Positions 1 to 5,580 of a DNA stretch of 5,580 bases are shown in pieces. Where the stretch lies: the NCBI GenBank assembly GCA_028697935.1, contig JAQVEM010000052.1, forward strand, positions 3,851 to 9,430, in the 5' to 3' direction. This DNA is from Actinomycetota bacterium. Its GTDB lineage: Bacteria > Actinomycetota > Humimicrobiia > Humimicrobiales > Humimicrobiaceae. The notes below the pieces were generated by a model that worked only from the letters and a program-made list of their open reading frames with translations, did no database searches and was not told the origin of the DNA. How positions within the stretch are numbered: position 1 is the stretch's first letter; the number at the start of each line of letters is the position of its first letter. The position numbers were made by a program, and so were the translations under genes.

Positions 1-1737
1 CCCATTATCAACCTCTTCAAGGCAATAAACAACAGGCCCTCTCTGGATTGCTACCTTCCCTGTATCTGCTCTAACAGCAGGGTGTGCCTTTATACGCTGC
101 GCCTCCATTGGTAAAACAAGCTCAACACGGTCTCCATTTTCCCAGACACGTCTCAATCTTGCATAACCGTTGACCCTGATGTTATAAGCATTAAATTCCT
201 CATTATTAACAAATAGTTTTGCATTTTTACACCATCCAGGAATACGAAGTAAAAGTGAAAACTCTTTCTTTTTATCCATAAAAACACTTATTTTTACTCT
301 TTCGTTCCAGGGATAATGTGTTTCCTGCTTAATTTTTACTTTACTTCCCGATACATCTAATTCTGTTTCGCTTCCAATGTATAGATGAGTATATATTTCA
401 TCTTTGCGAACAGAATATATATACTGACCAATAGAAGCAAGCAACCTTGTAACATTTGGCGGGCAGCAGGCACATCCAAACCATGATTGCCTGGTTACCT
501 TTACATGTTCCTTTATTTTACTTTTTTCACTTGCTTCAGGCCAGACCTCCAGTGGATTTACATAAAAGAATTTTTTTCCATCAAGTGATATCCCGCTGAG
601 AACCGAATTATACAATACTCTTTCCATAACATCTGAATAAGCGCTATCCGGTTCAATTTGAAGCATCCTGTGAGCAAAAAACACCATGCCTACTGACGCA
701 CAGGTTTCAGAATATATAGTATCATTGGGTAAATCATAGTCAAATGTAAAGGACTCTCCAAAAGAAGTGGAACCTATGCCCCCGGTAATATACATTTTTT
801 TTGTTACAATGTTGTTCCACAATTTTTTACATGCTTCAATAAGTGATTGGTCACCAGTTTCTATTGCAATATCTGCCATACCTGAATACAGATATACAGC
901 TCTGACACTGTGCCCTTCTGCTGTGGTTTGCTCGCGCACCGGTAAATGAGCCTGCCAGTATTTTAATCCTAATTTTTTCCATATTTCATTTACCCTGCAC
1001 TTACTGTCTTCACTGGCTTCACTGCTTGCTACATTGGCTTTAGCTTCTAACTCGAAATAATTTGGAGTTTTGCCCCGCTCATCAATAAAATACTTGCTCA
1101 ATGCAAGATATTTCTTTTCACCGGTAATCCTGTATAGTTTAACCAGCGCAAGCTCAATCTCAGGGTGGCCTGAATAACCTCTTTTTTTACCCGGTTCCGT
1201 TCCAAACACAGTATCAATATAATCTGCAAACCTGCATACTACATCAAGAAGCTTCCGTTTCCCTGTGGCTTTAAAATAAGCCACAGCAGCTTCAATCATA
1301 TGCCCTGCACAATAAAGCTCGTGGTCATCGCGAAGATTTGTCCACCTTTTACCGGGTTCCTTAATCGTAAAATATGTATTTAAATACCCATCATCCTGCT
1401 GTGCCTTTTCAATAATATCAATAATTTCATCAGCTTTATCTTCCAGTTCAGAATCCCGGTTTATTGATAAAATATATCCTACAGCTTCCAGCCATTTGGC
1501 AACATCGCTATCCTGAAAAACCTGACCATAAAAATCACCTTTCAACAAACCTGCTGCAATTTTAAAATTTCTTATAGCATGGCTGGGCTCTGCAATATTT
1601 ATATTGTCATTTAAAGCATCCCACTGATATGGGATTACAACATTCTTAACAAGTTCAATATATCTGCCCCAGAAATTATCATTTACCCTTACCATTTTTT
1701 TGGGTACATTTTTTCTAAAAACATTCTTTTGTTCCAT
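1..1737 (-). CDS. GH127 beta-L-arabinofuranosidase (DUF1680), 3' end cut by window edge
   Basis: This is a retaining exo-glycosidase that should release L-arabinose from beta-L-arabinofuranosyl ends, using a zinc-bound cysteine as nucleophile. The frame is open for 579 codons from ATG 1737 to the window edge; HypBA1 of Bifidobacterium longum has 658 residues, so roughly the last 70-80 are missing. The known HypBA1 active-site residues all have counterparts: acid/base Glu at E328 (GESFTFD), zinc ligands E344 and C346 (SETCAS), and C424/C425 in GCACCPPN, where C424 would be the nucleophile. Substrate histidines match H139 (DDHELYCAGH), H191 (SGHPEIE) and H276 (EGHSVRA). The alpha/alpha-barrel spans about residues 15-430, followed by beta-sandwich sequence. 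There is no signal peptide, so it acts in the cytoplasm on imported oligosaccharide. The start has AAGGGA a few bases upstream. It is the last visible gene of the operon, 56 bp after the permease. A relative acting on another GH127 substrate, such as a rhamnogalacturonan-II side chain, is not excluded. Confidence 0.95.
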   Translation of the reverse strand, partial: MEQKNVFRKNVPKKMVRVNDNFWGRYIELVKNVVIPYQWDALNDNINIAEPSHAIRNFKIAAGLLKGDFYGQVFQDSDVAKWLEAVGYILSINRDSELEDKADEIIDIIEKAQQDDGYLNTYFTIKEPGKRWTNLRDDHELYCAGHMIEAAVAYFKATGKRKLLDVVCRFADYIDTVFGTEPGKKRGYSGHPEIELALVKLYRITGEKKYLALSKYFIDERGKTPNYFELEAKANVASSEASEDSKCRVNEIWKKLGLKYWQAHLPVREQTTAEGHSVRAVYLYSGMADIAIETGDQSLIEACKKLWNNIVTKKMYITGGIGSTSFGESFTFDYDLPNDTIYSETCASVGMVFFAHRMLQIEPDSAYSDVMERVLYNSVLSGISLDGKKFFYVNPLEVWPEASEKSKIKEHVKVTRQSWFGCACCPPNVTRLLASIGQYIYSVRKDEIYTHLYIGSETELDVSGSKVKIKQETHYPWNERVKISVFMDKKKEFSLLLRIPGWCKNAKLFVNNEEFNAYNIRVNGYARLRRVWENGDRVELVLPMEAQRIKAHPAVRADTGKVAIQRGPVVYCLEEVDNG

Positions 1738-1760
1738 TAAAATCCCTTTTCTTCAAAAAT

Positions 1761-1786
1761 TTAATTACTATATTATTAATTACTAT
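1761..1786. repeat. Direct repeat TTAATTACTAT, two copies
   Basis: Two perfect 11-bp copies lie at 1761-1771 and 1776-1786, a 15-bp period, in the 56-bp gap between the second permease and the GH127 gene. The gap is very AT-rich and has no clear -35/-10 pair or hairpin with a U-tract, so the GH127 gene is probably read through from upstream. The repeat may be chance in AT-rich DNA. Confidence 0.4.
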
Positions 1787-1793
1787 CCATATC

Positions 1794-2618
1794 TTATTCT
1801 TTCAGTCCAGTTAGAGTTATACTCTTTACAAAAAAGTCCTGTGCAAATAAGAAAACAATTAGAATTGGAATCATACTAATAAATGCACCGGCCATCATAA
1901 CAGGCCAGTCGGTAGCATACATCCCTTTCATGTTAGCTAATCCAAGTGTAAGAGTCATATTTTCTACACTATTTATGAATATAAGGGGCCTGATAAAGTC
2001 ATTCCACATACCCATAAAAATAAATATACCCAGAGTTGCAAGAGCTGGTTTTGATAGTGGGAGAAATATTCTCCAGAAGGTACCAAACGGGTTACAACCG
2101 TCAATTTTTGCAGCATCTTCCAGTGAATCCGGTATAGTCATATAAAATTGGCGCATTAAAAATGTACCGAATGCTGTTGCAACTTCAGTCAGGATTAGAG
2201 AAGGAAGTTTATCAATCAGGCCCAGCTCTCGCATAATTATAAAAACCGGTATAATAGTTACATGAACAGGAATCATCATAGTTGCTAAATACACCAGAAA
2301 TATTACATCTCTATATCTGAATTTAAGCCTTGCAAAAACAAAACCTGCAAGAGAACTTGTAAATAACTGACAGACTAATACAACAGTAGTTACTATTGTG
2401 CTATTTATAAACCAGTGTCCAAATGGATATCTGTCAGAAACTCTTGCGTAATTATCCCATCTAATAGTCTTTCCAAATAAAGTTGGTGGATATGTAAATA
2501 CTTCATCTATTGACTTCAGAGATGTGCTGATCATCCATATAAAAGGAGCGATCATAATTAATGCACCTATGCTTAAAACTATATAAAGCACAGCTTTTGA
2601 TAAATTCTTTTTTTTCAT
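1794..2618 (-). CDS. Sugar ABC transporter permease, MalG/UgpE type (CUT1)
   Basis: Inner-membrane permease subunit that pairs with the permease encoded upstream to form the import channel. It has 274 residues, normal for MalG/UgpE-like proteins, with about six hydrophobic segments (near residues 9-31, 71-93, 104-127, 140-157, 191-210, 241-261). The cytoplasmic EAA loop, which docks the ATPase, reads EDAAKIDGC at 167-175 and ends at P187. The family motif WNDFIRPL follows at 205-212, and the C-terminus DFFVKSITLTGLKE is typical of the family. I chose ATG 2618 because AGGAG lies five bases before it; the longer in-frame GTG at 2624 overlaps that ribosome binding site and cannot be the start. 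Only 16 bp separate it from the upstream permease stop, so the two are co-transcribed and probably translationally linked. The exact sugar cannot be read from a permease; arabinofuranosyl oligosaccharide is inferred from the GH127 neighbour. Confidence 0.95.
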   Translation of the reverse strand: MKKKNLSKAVLYIVLSIGALIMIAPFIWMISTSLKSIDEVFTYPPTLFGKTIRWDNYARVSDRYPFGHWFINSTIVTTVVLVCQLFTSSLAGFVFARLKFRYRDVIFLVYLATMMIPVHVTIIPVFIIMRELGLIDKLPSLILTEVATAFGTFLMRQFYMTIPDSLEDAAKIDGCNPFGTFWRIFLPLSKPALATLGIFIFMGMWNDFIRPLIFINSVENMTLTLGLANMKGMYATDWPVMMAGAFISMIPILIVFLFAQDFFVKSITLTGLKE

Positions 2619-2634
2619 TACCACTCCTTTTTAA

Positions 2635-3516
2635 CTAAACCGTTATTCTTTTTTTCTGAAGCTGAAATTGAACAATTGAGAAAATTAAAATCATGAAAAA
2701 GATTACATAAGCTATTGCACTTGCATATCCCATTCTAAAATACCTGAAGGCGCATTGATATAAATAAAAAACAAGAACAGAAGTTGCTCTTGCCGGCCCT
2801 CCAAATGTCATTAAGTAAACCAGGTCAAATGCCTGAAATGAATTTATAATAGATATAATTGTGACAAAAAGTGTAGTATGGGAAAGACACGGAATTGTGA
2901 TGTGCATAAATTTACCAAACCATCCTGCACCATCTATGTCTGCAGCTTCATAATAACTTTCTGGTATTCCCTGTAAACCGGATAGAAAGAGCATCATATT
3001 AAATCCTATTCCCTTCCATATCGATGTTATAATAATAGAAGGCATTGCCCATTTTATGCTGCTTAACCATGGGGGTCCCTTTATCCCGATTAAATCCAGG
3101 AAATAATTTAACAAACCAAATTGCTTGTCATACATCCACATCCACATTAGACCTACAGCTACCCAGGATGCTATTACTGGAAGAAAAAATGCAGCTCTAA
3201 ATATTTTGATTCCTTTTATACGTTGATTTACCGCCACAGCCAAAAGAAGTGAAATTATAATTCCTATCGGTACCGTACCAAGAGTAAAATAAATTGTATT
3301 CCATAATGATTTTAAAAATATATCGTCACTAAATAGTTCTTTATAATTTGTAAAACCAACCCATTGCATTGGAGTTAACAAATCCCAATCAGTAAGGCTG
3401 ATGAAAAATGAAGCTATCAATGGAATTAAAGAAAATACCAAAAAAATCACAATATTGGGCATCAATAAAATAAAGCTCCATGTACTGTCTCTATCTAAAA
3501 GTTTTTTCTTCTTCAT
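2635..3516 (-). CDS. Sugar ABC transporter permease, MalF/UgpA type (CUT1)
   Basis: Inner-membrane permease subunit, first of the pair. It has 293 residues, typical of UgpA/LacF-like proteins that lack the large periplasmic loop of enterobacterial MalF. About six hydrophobic segments are visible (near residues 15-38, 73-96, 108-128, 158-179, 211-230, 263-284). The EAA loop reads EAADIDGAG at 190-198 and ends at P209. The conserved stretch MTFGGPARATSVLVFYLY is at 236-253. ATG 3516 is preceded by AAAGGA at a spacing of about eight bases, and the lysine-rich N-terminus matches other permeases of the family. The stop is TAG, and the next gene's ribosome binding site begins four bases after it. 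It lies 90 bp after the binding-protein gene, and that gap carries a strong stem-loop (3537-3578). Family assignment is firm; substrate is inferred from context only. Confidence 0.95.
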   Translation of the reverse strand: MKKKKLLDRDSTWSFILLMPNIVIFLVFSLIPLIASFFISLTDWDLLTPMQWVGFTNYKELFSDDIFLKSLWNTIYFTLGTVPIGIIISLLLAVAVNQRIKGIKIFRAAFFLPVIASWVAVGLMWMWMYDKQFGLLNYFLDLIGIKGPPWLSSIKWAMPSIIITSIWKGIGFNMMLFLSGLQGIPESYYEAADIDGAGWFGKFMHITIPCLSHTTLFVTIISIINSFQAFDLVYLMTFGGPARATSVLVFYLYQCAFRYFRMGYASAIAYVIFFMILIFSIVQFQLQKKRITV

Positions 3517-3536
3517 TTAAGTTTTCCTTTTAGTTA

Positions 3537-3578
3537 TATTATATGCAGCCCGGAGGTGGCAAAGGGCTGCATATAATA
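3537..3578 (-). promoter_or_regulatory. Intergenic stem-loop between binding protein and permease (probable mRNA stability/processing element)
   Basis: The arms TATTATATGCAGCCC (3537-3551) and GGGCTGCATATAATA (3564-3578) are perfect 15-bp complements around a 12-base loop. The stem starts 28 bases after the lipoprotein stop and ends about 20 bases before the permease start. Neither side has a U-tract: the minus transcript continues with UAACUAAAAGG. A simple intrinsic terminator is therefore unlikely. Hairpins at this position in sugar-transport operons, as in malE-malF, protect the upstream mRNA and give more binding protein than permease. The same role is inferred here. Partial termination is the alternative. 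Confidence 0.7.
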
Positions 3579-3606
3579 CCTATCTATTATCTAATTTACA
3601 TATTAT

Positions 3607-4995
3607 TTACTTAGAACTGGCAAATTCCTCATTTGCCCTTTGTTCAATATTTGCAAGCGTCACATCTACAGGCTGTGCACCGGTAAAGAATTTCCCCAAT
3701 TCTTCAAGAAAGATATCATTGACTTTTAAATTTGTATTCATAGACATTGGTTCTACTACTGAATTTGCGAAATACGGGGCCATATCGGTAAAACCTTCCG
3801 GGTGAACATCGGGATTATACCATTTAGCTACACCCTCTTCTGTGTAATATTCTTTCTTGTGAGGCAACCATAATCCGGCTCGAACATTTAAAAGTAAATA
3901 ATCATCACTGGAAAGAAAGTTGATTAGCTGCCAGGCTTCATCAGGATGTTCGGTATCTGCCCCTGCTGAATGTACATGTGCCTGTCCATGAGTTATAGCT
4001 TCTTTAAATTTTGGCAATACCCCCATACCATAGTTGAAGTCCATCTGAGAAATTTCCTGTAAAGACCAGGAACCATCTATCAGCATTGCGATATTTCCAT
4101 TTTTAAGTAGATTGGTTGCGCTCTGGCTACCGCCAATTTGTTGCATCTGGTCAGGTAAAAAGGTGGTCGCATTTTCGACTGCTGCAAGATCATAAATTGC
4201 CTGCAAAACTTCTGCTGTTTCAGGTGAATTAATCATGGTTTTAGTTATATTGTTATTATCATCCCAGAATTTACCACCATTAGACATTATAAGTGCTGAG
4301 TAATTATACATGTTCTCAAGGCCGTAAACACCATACCTGACAACCTTGCCATTTTCAACTTTAGTTAACTTCTTCGCAACATCAACAAATTCATCCCATG
4401 TCCATGCTTCTGCAGGGTCGCTTGGCGGGTAATCCAACCCAGCTTCATCAAAGATGTCCTTATTATAATAAATAACAGGGCAGACAATGCAGCTGATTAT
4501 GCCATATACTTTATTATCTATATTCATTATAGTTGAAGCTGGAGGTACGTAGTCGTCAAGATTATAAACCTCATTAAATTCATCTGTTATGTCCAGAAGA
4601 TTTCCAGCCCTTGCAAATGAACGATAATCATAAGCATAGCAAAAGAAAACATCGGGGGCAGTTTTAGCCATCATCATAGTAAGTATTTTAGATGTATACT
4701 CCTCTCCCGGTATTGGGTTATATTCAACAGTGATATTCGGATTTTTTGACATAAAAATATCAAGGCCCTGTCTAACACTCTCGGTTTCCAGCGGGCTTGC
4801 TTCCCAGCCTACAAATTTGAGTGTTACTGGCTCTTTTTCTCCTTCTGATTCTTCAGCTGTTTCTTCAGTTACCGCAGGTTCTTCTTCAGCTTCTTCTTCG
4901 GGGACGGGGGCTGCTTCACCAGCACATGCAGCAAAGGGAATAATCATTGATACACTTACTATTAAAATTAATATCCACAATAATGGTTTTTTCAT
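3607..4995 (-). CDS. Extracellular sugar-binding lipoprotein of CUT1 ABC importer
   Basis: Lipid-anchored solute-binding protein that captures the sugar outside the membrane and delivers it to the two permeases encoded downstream. It has 462 residues. Residues 1-23 form a lipoprotein signal peptide (KK, hydrophobic core, then FAAC) with C24 as the lipidated cysteine; Phe at -3 is a slightly unusual lipobox. Residues about 27-56 are a Glu/Pro-rich flexible linker. The mature domain has the family 1 (MalE/UgpB-like) pattern: VTLKFVGWE near 57-65, PGEEYTSKILTMMMAKTAPDVFF at about 96-118, IYYNKDIFDEAG at 175-186, NGGKFWDD at 239-246, MLIDGSWS at 304-311 and HPDEAWQLINFLS at 350-362. The mature part also carries C119, C169 and C172, the last two as CIVC. 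ATG 4995 follows a strong AAGGAAGGA site. It is first in the operon, beneath a long leader. The ligand is not readable from sequence; an arabinofuranosyl oligosaccharide is inferred from the GH127 gene. Confidence 0.95.
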   Translation of the reverse strand: MKKPLLWILILIVSVSMIIPFAACAGEAAPVPEEEAEEEPAVTEETAEESEGEKEPVTLKFVGWEASPLETESVRQGLDIFMSKNPNITVEYNPIPGEEYTSKILTMMMAKTAPDVFFCYAYDYRSFARAGNLLDITDEFNEVYNLDDYVPPASTIMNIDNKVYGIISCIVCPVIYYNKDIFDEAGLDYPPSDPAEAWTWDEFVDVAKKLTKVENGKVVRYGVYGLENMYNYSALIMSNGGKFWDDNNNITKTMINSPETAEVLQAIYDLAAVENATTFLPDQMQQIGGSQSATNLLKNGNIAMLIDGSWSLQEISQMDFNYGMGVLPKFKEAITHGQAHVHSAGADTEHPDEAWQLINFLSSDDYLLLNVRAGLWLPHKKEYYTEEGVAKWYNPDVHPEGFTDMAPYFANSVVEPMSMNTNLKVNDIFLEELGKFFTGAQPVDVTLANIEQRANEEFASSK

Positions 4996-5045
4996 TTTAA
5001 AATCCTTCCTTTAAAAAGATTTTTAATTATTGAAAATGAATTCAT
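4992..5045 (-). CDS. Possible 17-codon leader ORF overlapping the lipoprotein start
   Basis: An ATG at 5045 opens a frame reading MNSFSIIKNLFKGRILK, and its TGA overlaps the lipoprotein ATG as ATGA. The ribosome binding site of the lipoprotein lies inside it. This geometry would couple translation of the two. Against it, there is no good ribosome binding site: the nearest G-run (5063-5068) is about 17 bases from the ATG. The overlap may be accidental, because AT-rich DNA often yields such short frames. Confidence 0.2.
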   Translation of the reverse strand: MNSFSIIKNLFKGRILK

Positions 5046-5048
5046 TTT
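5033..5048. repeat. Perfect 16-bp palindrome AAAATGAATTCATTTT
   Basis: A perfect palindrome with no spacer, centred at 5040/5041, 38 bases upstream of the lipoprotein ATG. With no loop it cannot form a stable RNA hairpin, so if functional it would act as a DNA site for a dimeric protein. It could also arise by chance in AT-rich DNA, though 16 bp of perfect symmetry is uncommon. Confidence 0.45.
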
Positions 5049-5109
5049 TAATCTATAGGCTACCCCCCTTTTGCTTTACTTTTTTTATTATTTTTGATAA
5101 CTTTTTTTT

Positions 5110-5171
5110 GAGATTTGTTTGGGATAAGGTTCTAATATATTTTTATTATATTAGTGTCTCGAACAAATCTC
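5110..5171. repeat. Nested inverted repeats (large stem-loop) with flanking T-run on plus strand
   Basis: The outer arms GAGATTTGTT (5110-5119) and AACAAATCTC (5162-5171) pair over 10 bp. Inside, CTAATATA (5132-5139) and TATATTAG (5147-5154) pair over 8 bp around a 7-base loop. On the plus strand the outer stem is followed by TTC and T7 (5175-5181), which resembles an intrinsic terminator for rightward transcription. On the operon strand the stem is followed by A residues instead, so it would not terminate the operon mRNA. It could be an RNA structure in the leader, or a block to antisense transcription. Confidence 0.5.
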
Positions 5172-5401
5172 TTCTTTTTTTATTTATTTCTCACCCCCCC
5201 CACATCACATAGCTTAACAATAATGCAACAATCAATTATTATTAATTAAAATAATTGTATGCATTTTAAATATAATTTTATTTTGATTTAAGTTTACTTT
5301 TTGTCCGGGTATTTTTTGCGAGCATATTGATGATTATAGAATATGATATTTTTTATGTTATTTTATATTAAAATTTTCTTATAAATTAAACTAATTTATT
5401 A

Positions 5402-5430
5402 ACTTAAACGATTAGCTTAAACGATTAAGC
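5402..5430. promoter_or_regulatory. Tandem LacI-type operator candidates
   Basis: CTTAAACGATTA occurs twice, at 5403-5414 and 5416-5427, with a 13-bp period. The second copy extends to GCTTAAACGATTAAGC (5415-5430), a 16-bp palindrome with one mismatched pair and a central CG, the usual form of LacI-family sites. The core fits the CcpA cre pattern WAANCGNTNW, but the outer TG and CA are absent, so a dedicated sugar repressor is more likely than CcpA. The site covers the predicted transcription start, the classic place for repression. Sites 13 bp apart overlap and could not both be filled as 16-bp sites on one DNA. No regulator gene is in the window. Confidence 0.6.
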
Positions 5431-5432
5431 TT

Positions 5433-5461
5433 AATTTAACATAGCATTTTTATATTGTCAA
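5433..5461 (-). promoter_or_regulatory. Sigma-A type promoter for the transporter operon
   Basis: A perfect -35 hexamer TTGACA (5456-5461) is followed after 17 bases by TAAATT (5433-5438); a 16-base spacer gives TTAAAT, also four of six matches to the -10 consensus. Transcription would begin near 5425-5428, inside the operator candidates. The weak -10 is compensated by the consensus -35. The match of promoter and operator positions supports both. No experimental start is known. Confidence 0.55.
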
Positions 5462-5580
5462 GGCTTTATTAATTTAATGTTGTTATCCAGCAATATTGTT
5501 TCTCTATGGGTATTTTTATATACAGAAAGTATATTTAAGAAAACCCCGGGGCACTTTTCATTTATAGTAAAGGTGAATAA
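5462..5580. other. Upstream region, no gene seen
   Basis: This stretch of 119 bases has no supportable gene. It contains CCCCGGGG (5544-5551), the inverted repeat TATAC-AGAAA-GTATA (5519-5533) and, near the edge, AAAGGTG (5569-5575), which could be a ribosome binding site for a rightward gene starting just beyond the window. A rightward promoter (TTGTTT at 5496-5501, TATACA at 5519-5524) is too weak to call. Confidence 0.4.

Larger units (their letters stand above)
4996..5426 (-). other. Long 5' leader of the operon (no gene seen)
   Basis: If transcription begins near 5426, this stretch of about 430 bases is untranslated leader. It is very AT-rich and has no convincing gene on either strand; open frames within it lack ribosome binding sites and are rich in Phe, Leu and Ile from T-runs. 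It holds a nested hairpin at 5110-5171, C-runs on the plus strand (6 at 5063-5068, 8 at 5194-5201), a palindrome at 5033-5048, and AT-only inverted repeats at 5233-5257 and 5381-5399. I recognise no known riboswitch class. A second promoter nearer the gene could exist but I could not single one out. Confidence 0.45.

Noticed and set aside
767..949. 60-codon plus-strand open frame
   Set aside because: It lies opposite the GH127 coding sequence, whose active-site motifs confirm the minus frame, and it has no supporting context.
1930..2145. 71-codon plus-strand open frame
   Set aside because: It is antisense to the second permease, including its EAA loop region, and shows no recognisable domain.
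3537..3578. Intrinsic terminator ending the binding-protein mRNA
   Set aside because: The stem is strong but no U-tract follows on the operon strand, and the downstream permeases need read-through; a stability or processing element fits better.
4730..5014. 94-codon plus-strand open frame rich in Ser and Ala
   Set aside because: Its composition is the complement of the Glu-rich linker of the lipoprotein, so it is a shadow.
5030..5212. 60-codon plus-strand open frame in the leader
   Set aside because: It is dominated by Phe, Leu and Ile from T-runs, has no ribosome binding site and crosses the nested hairpin.
5415..5430. CcpA cre site
   Set aside because: The central WAANCGNTNW pattern fits, but the outer TG and CA bases of cre are not present; a different LacI-family protein is preferred.
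5544..5551. CCCCGGGG as terminator of an upstream minus-strand gene
   Set aside because: The palindrome has no loop, the possible flanking A/T pairing is asymmetric, and no gene end is visible in the window.

Overview
The window is an AT-rich stretch of bacterial DNA holding one carbohydrate-uptake operon, all on the minus strand and read from right to left. The gene order is a substrate-binding lipoprotein (3607-4995), a first permease (2635-3516), a second permease (1794-2618) and an intracellular glycoside hydrolase of family GH127 (1-1737, cut by the left edge). This is a CUT1-type sugar ABC importer coupled to a cysteine-dependent beta-L-arabinofuranosidase. The likely role is uptake of short arabinofuranosyl oligosaccharides from plant glycoprotein or pectin, followed by cleavage in the cytoplasm. 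No ATPase gene is present, so the importer probably uses a shared MsmX/MalK-type ATPase encoded elsewhere.

The organism cannot be named firmly. Low GC, strong purine-rich ribosome binding sites, a lipoprotein with a Glu-rich linker and the separate ATPase fit an anaerobic low-GC bacterium. Bacillota, Atribacterota and Thermotogota-like lineages are all possible, and this is inference from style only.

The right-hand 585 bases (4996-5580) contain no convincing gene. They look like the control region of the operon. On the minus strand there is a TTGACA -35 box (5456-5461) with a weak -10. Immediately downstream, over the expected transcription start, lie two tandem copies of CTTAAACGATTA, and one of them sits in a near-perfect 16-bp palindrome with a central CG, typical of LacI-family operators. 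If this promoter is the one used, the mRNA has a leader of about 430 nt. That leader contains a nested stem-loop (5110-5171), G-runs, a perfect 16-bp palindrome and a tiny ORF that overlaps the lipoprotein start codon.

Between the lipoprotein and the first permease is a perfect 15-bp stem-loop without a U-tract (3537-3578). It fits an mRNA-stabilising or processing element that would keep binding-protein levels above permease levels. I see no mobile element, CRISPR array, tRNA or rRNA. The operon is of a familiar kind; the less ordinary parts are the leader and the intergenic RNA structure.
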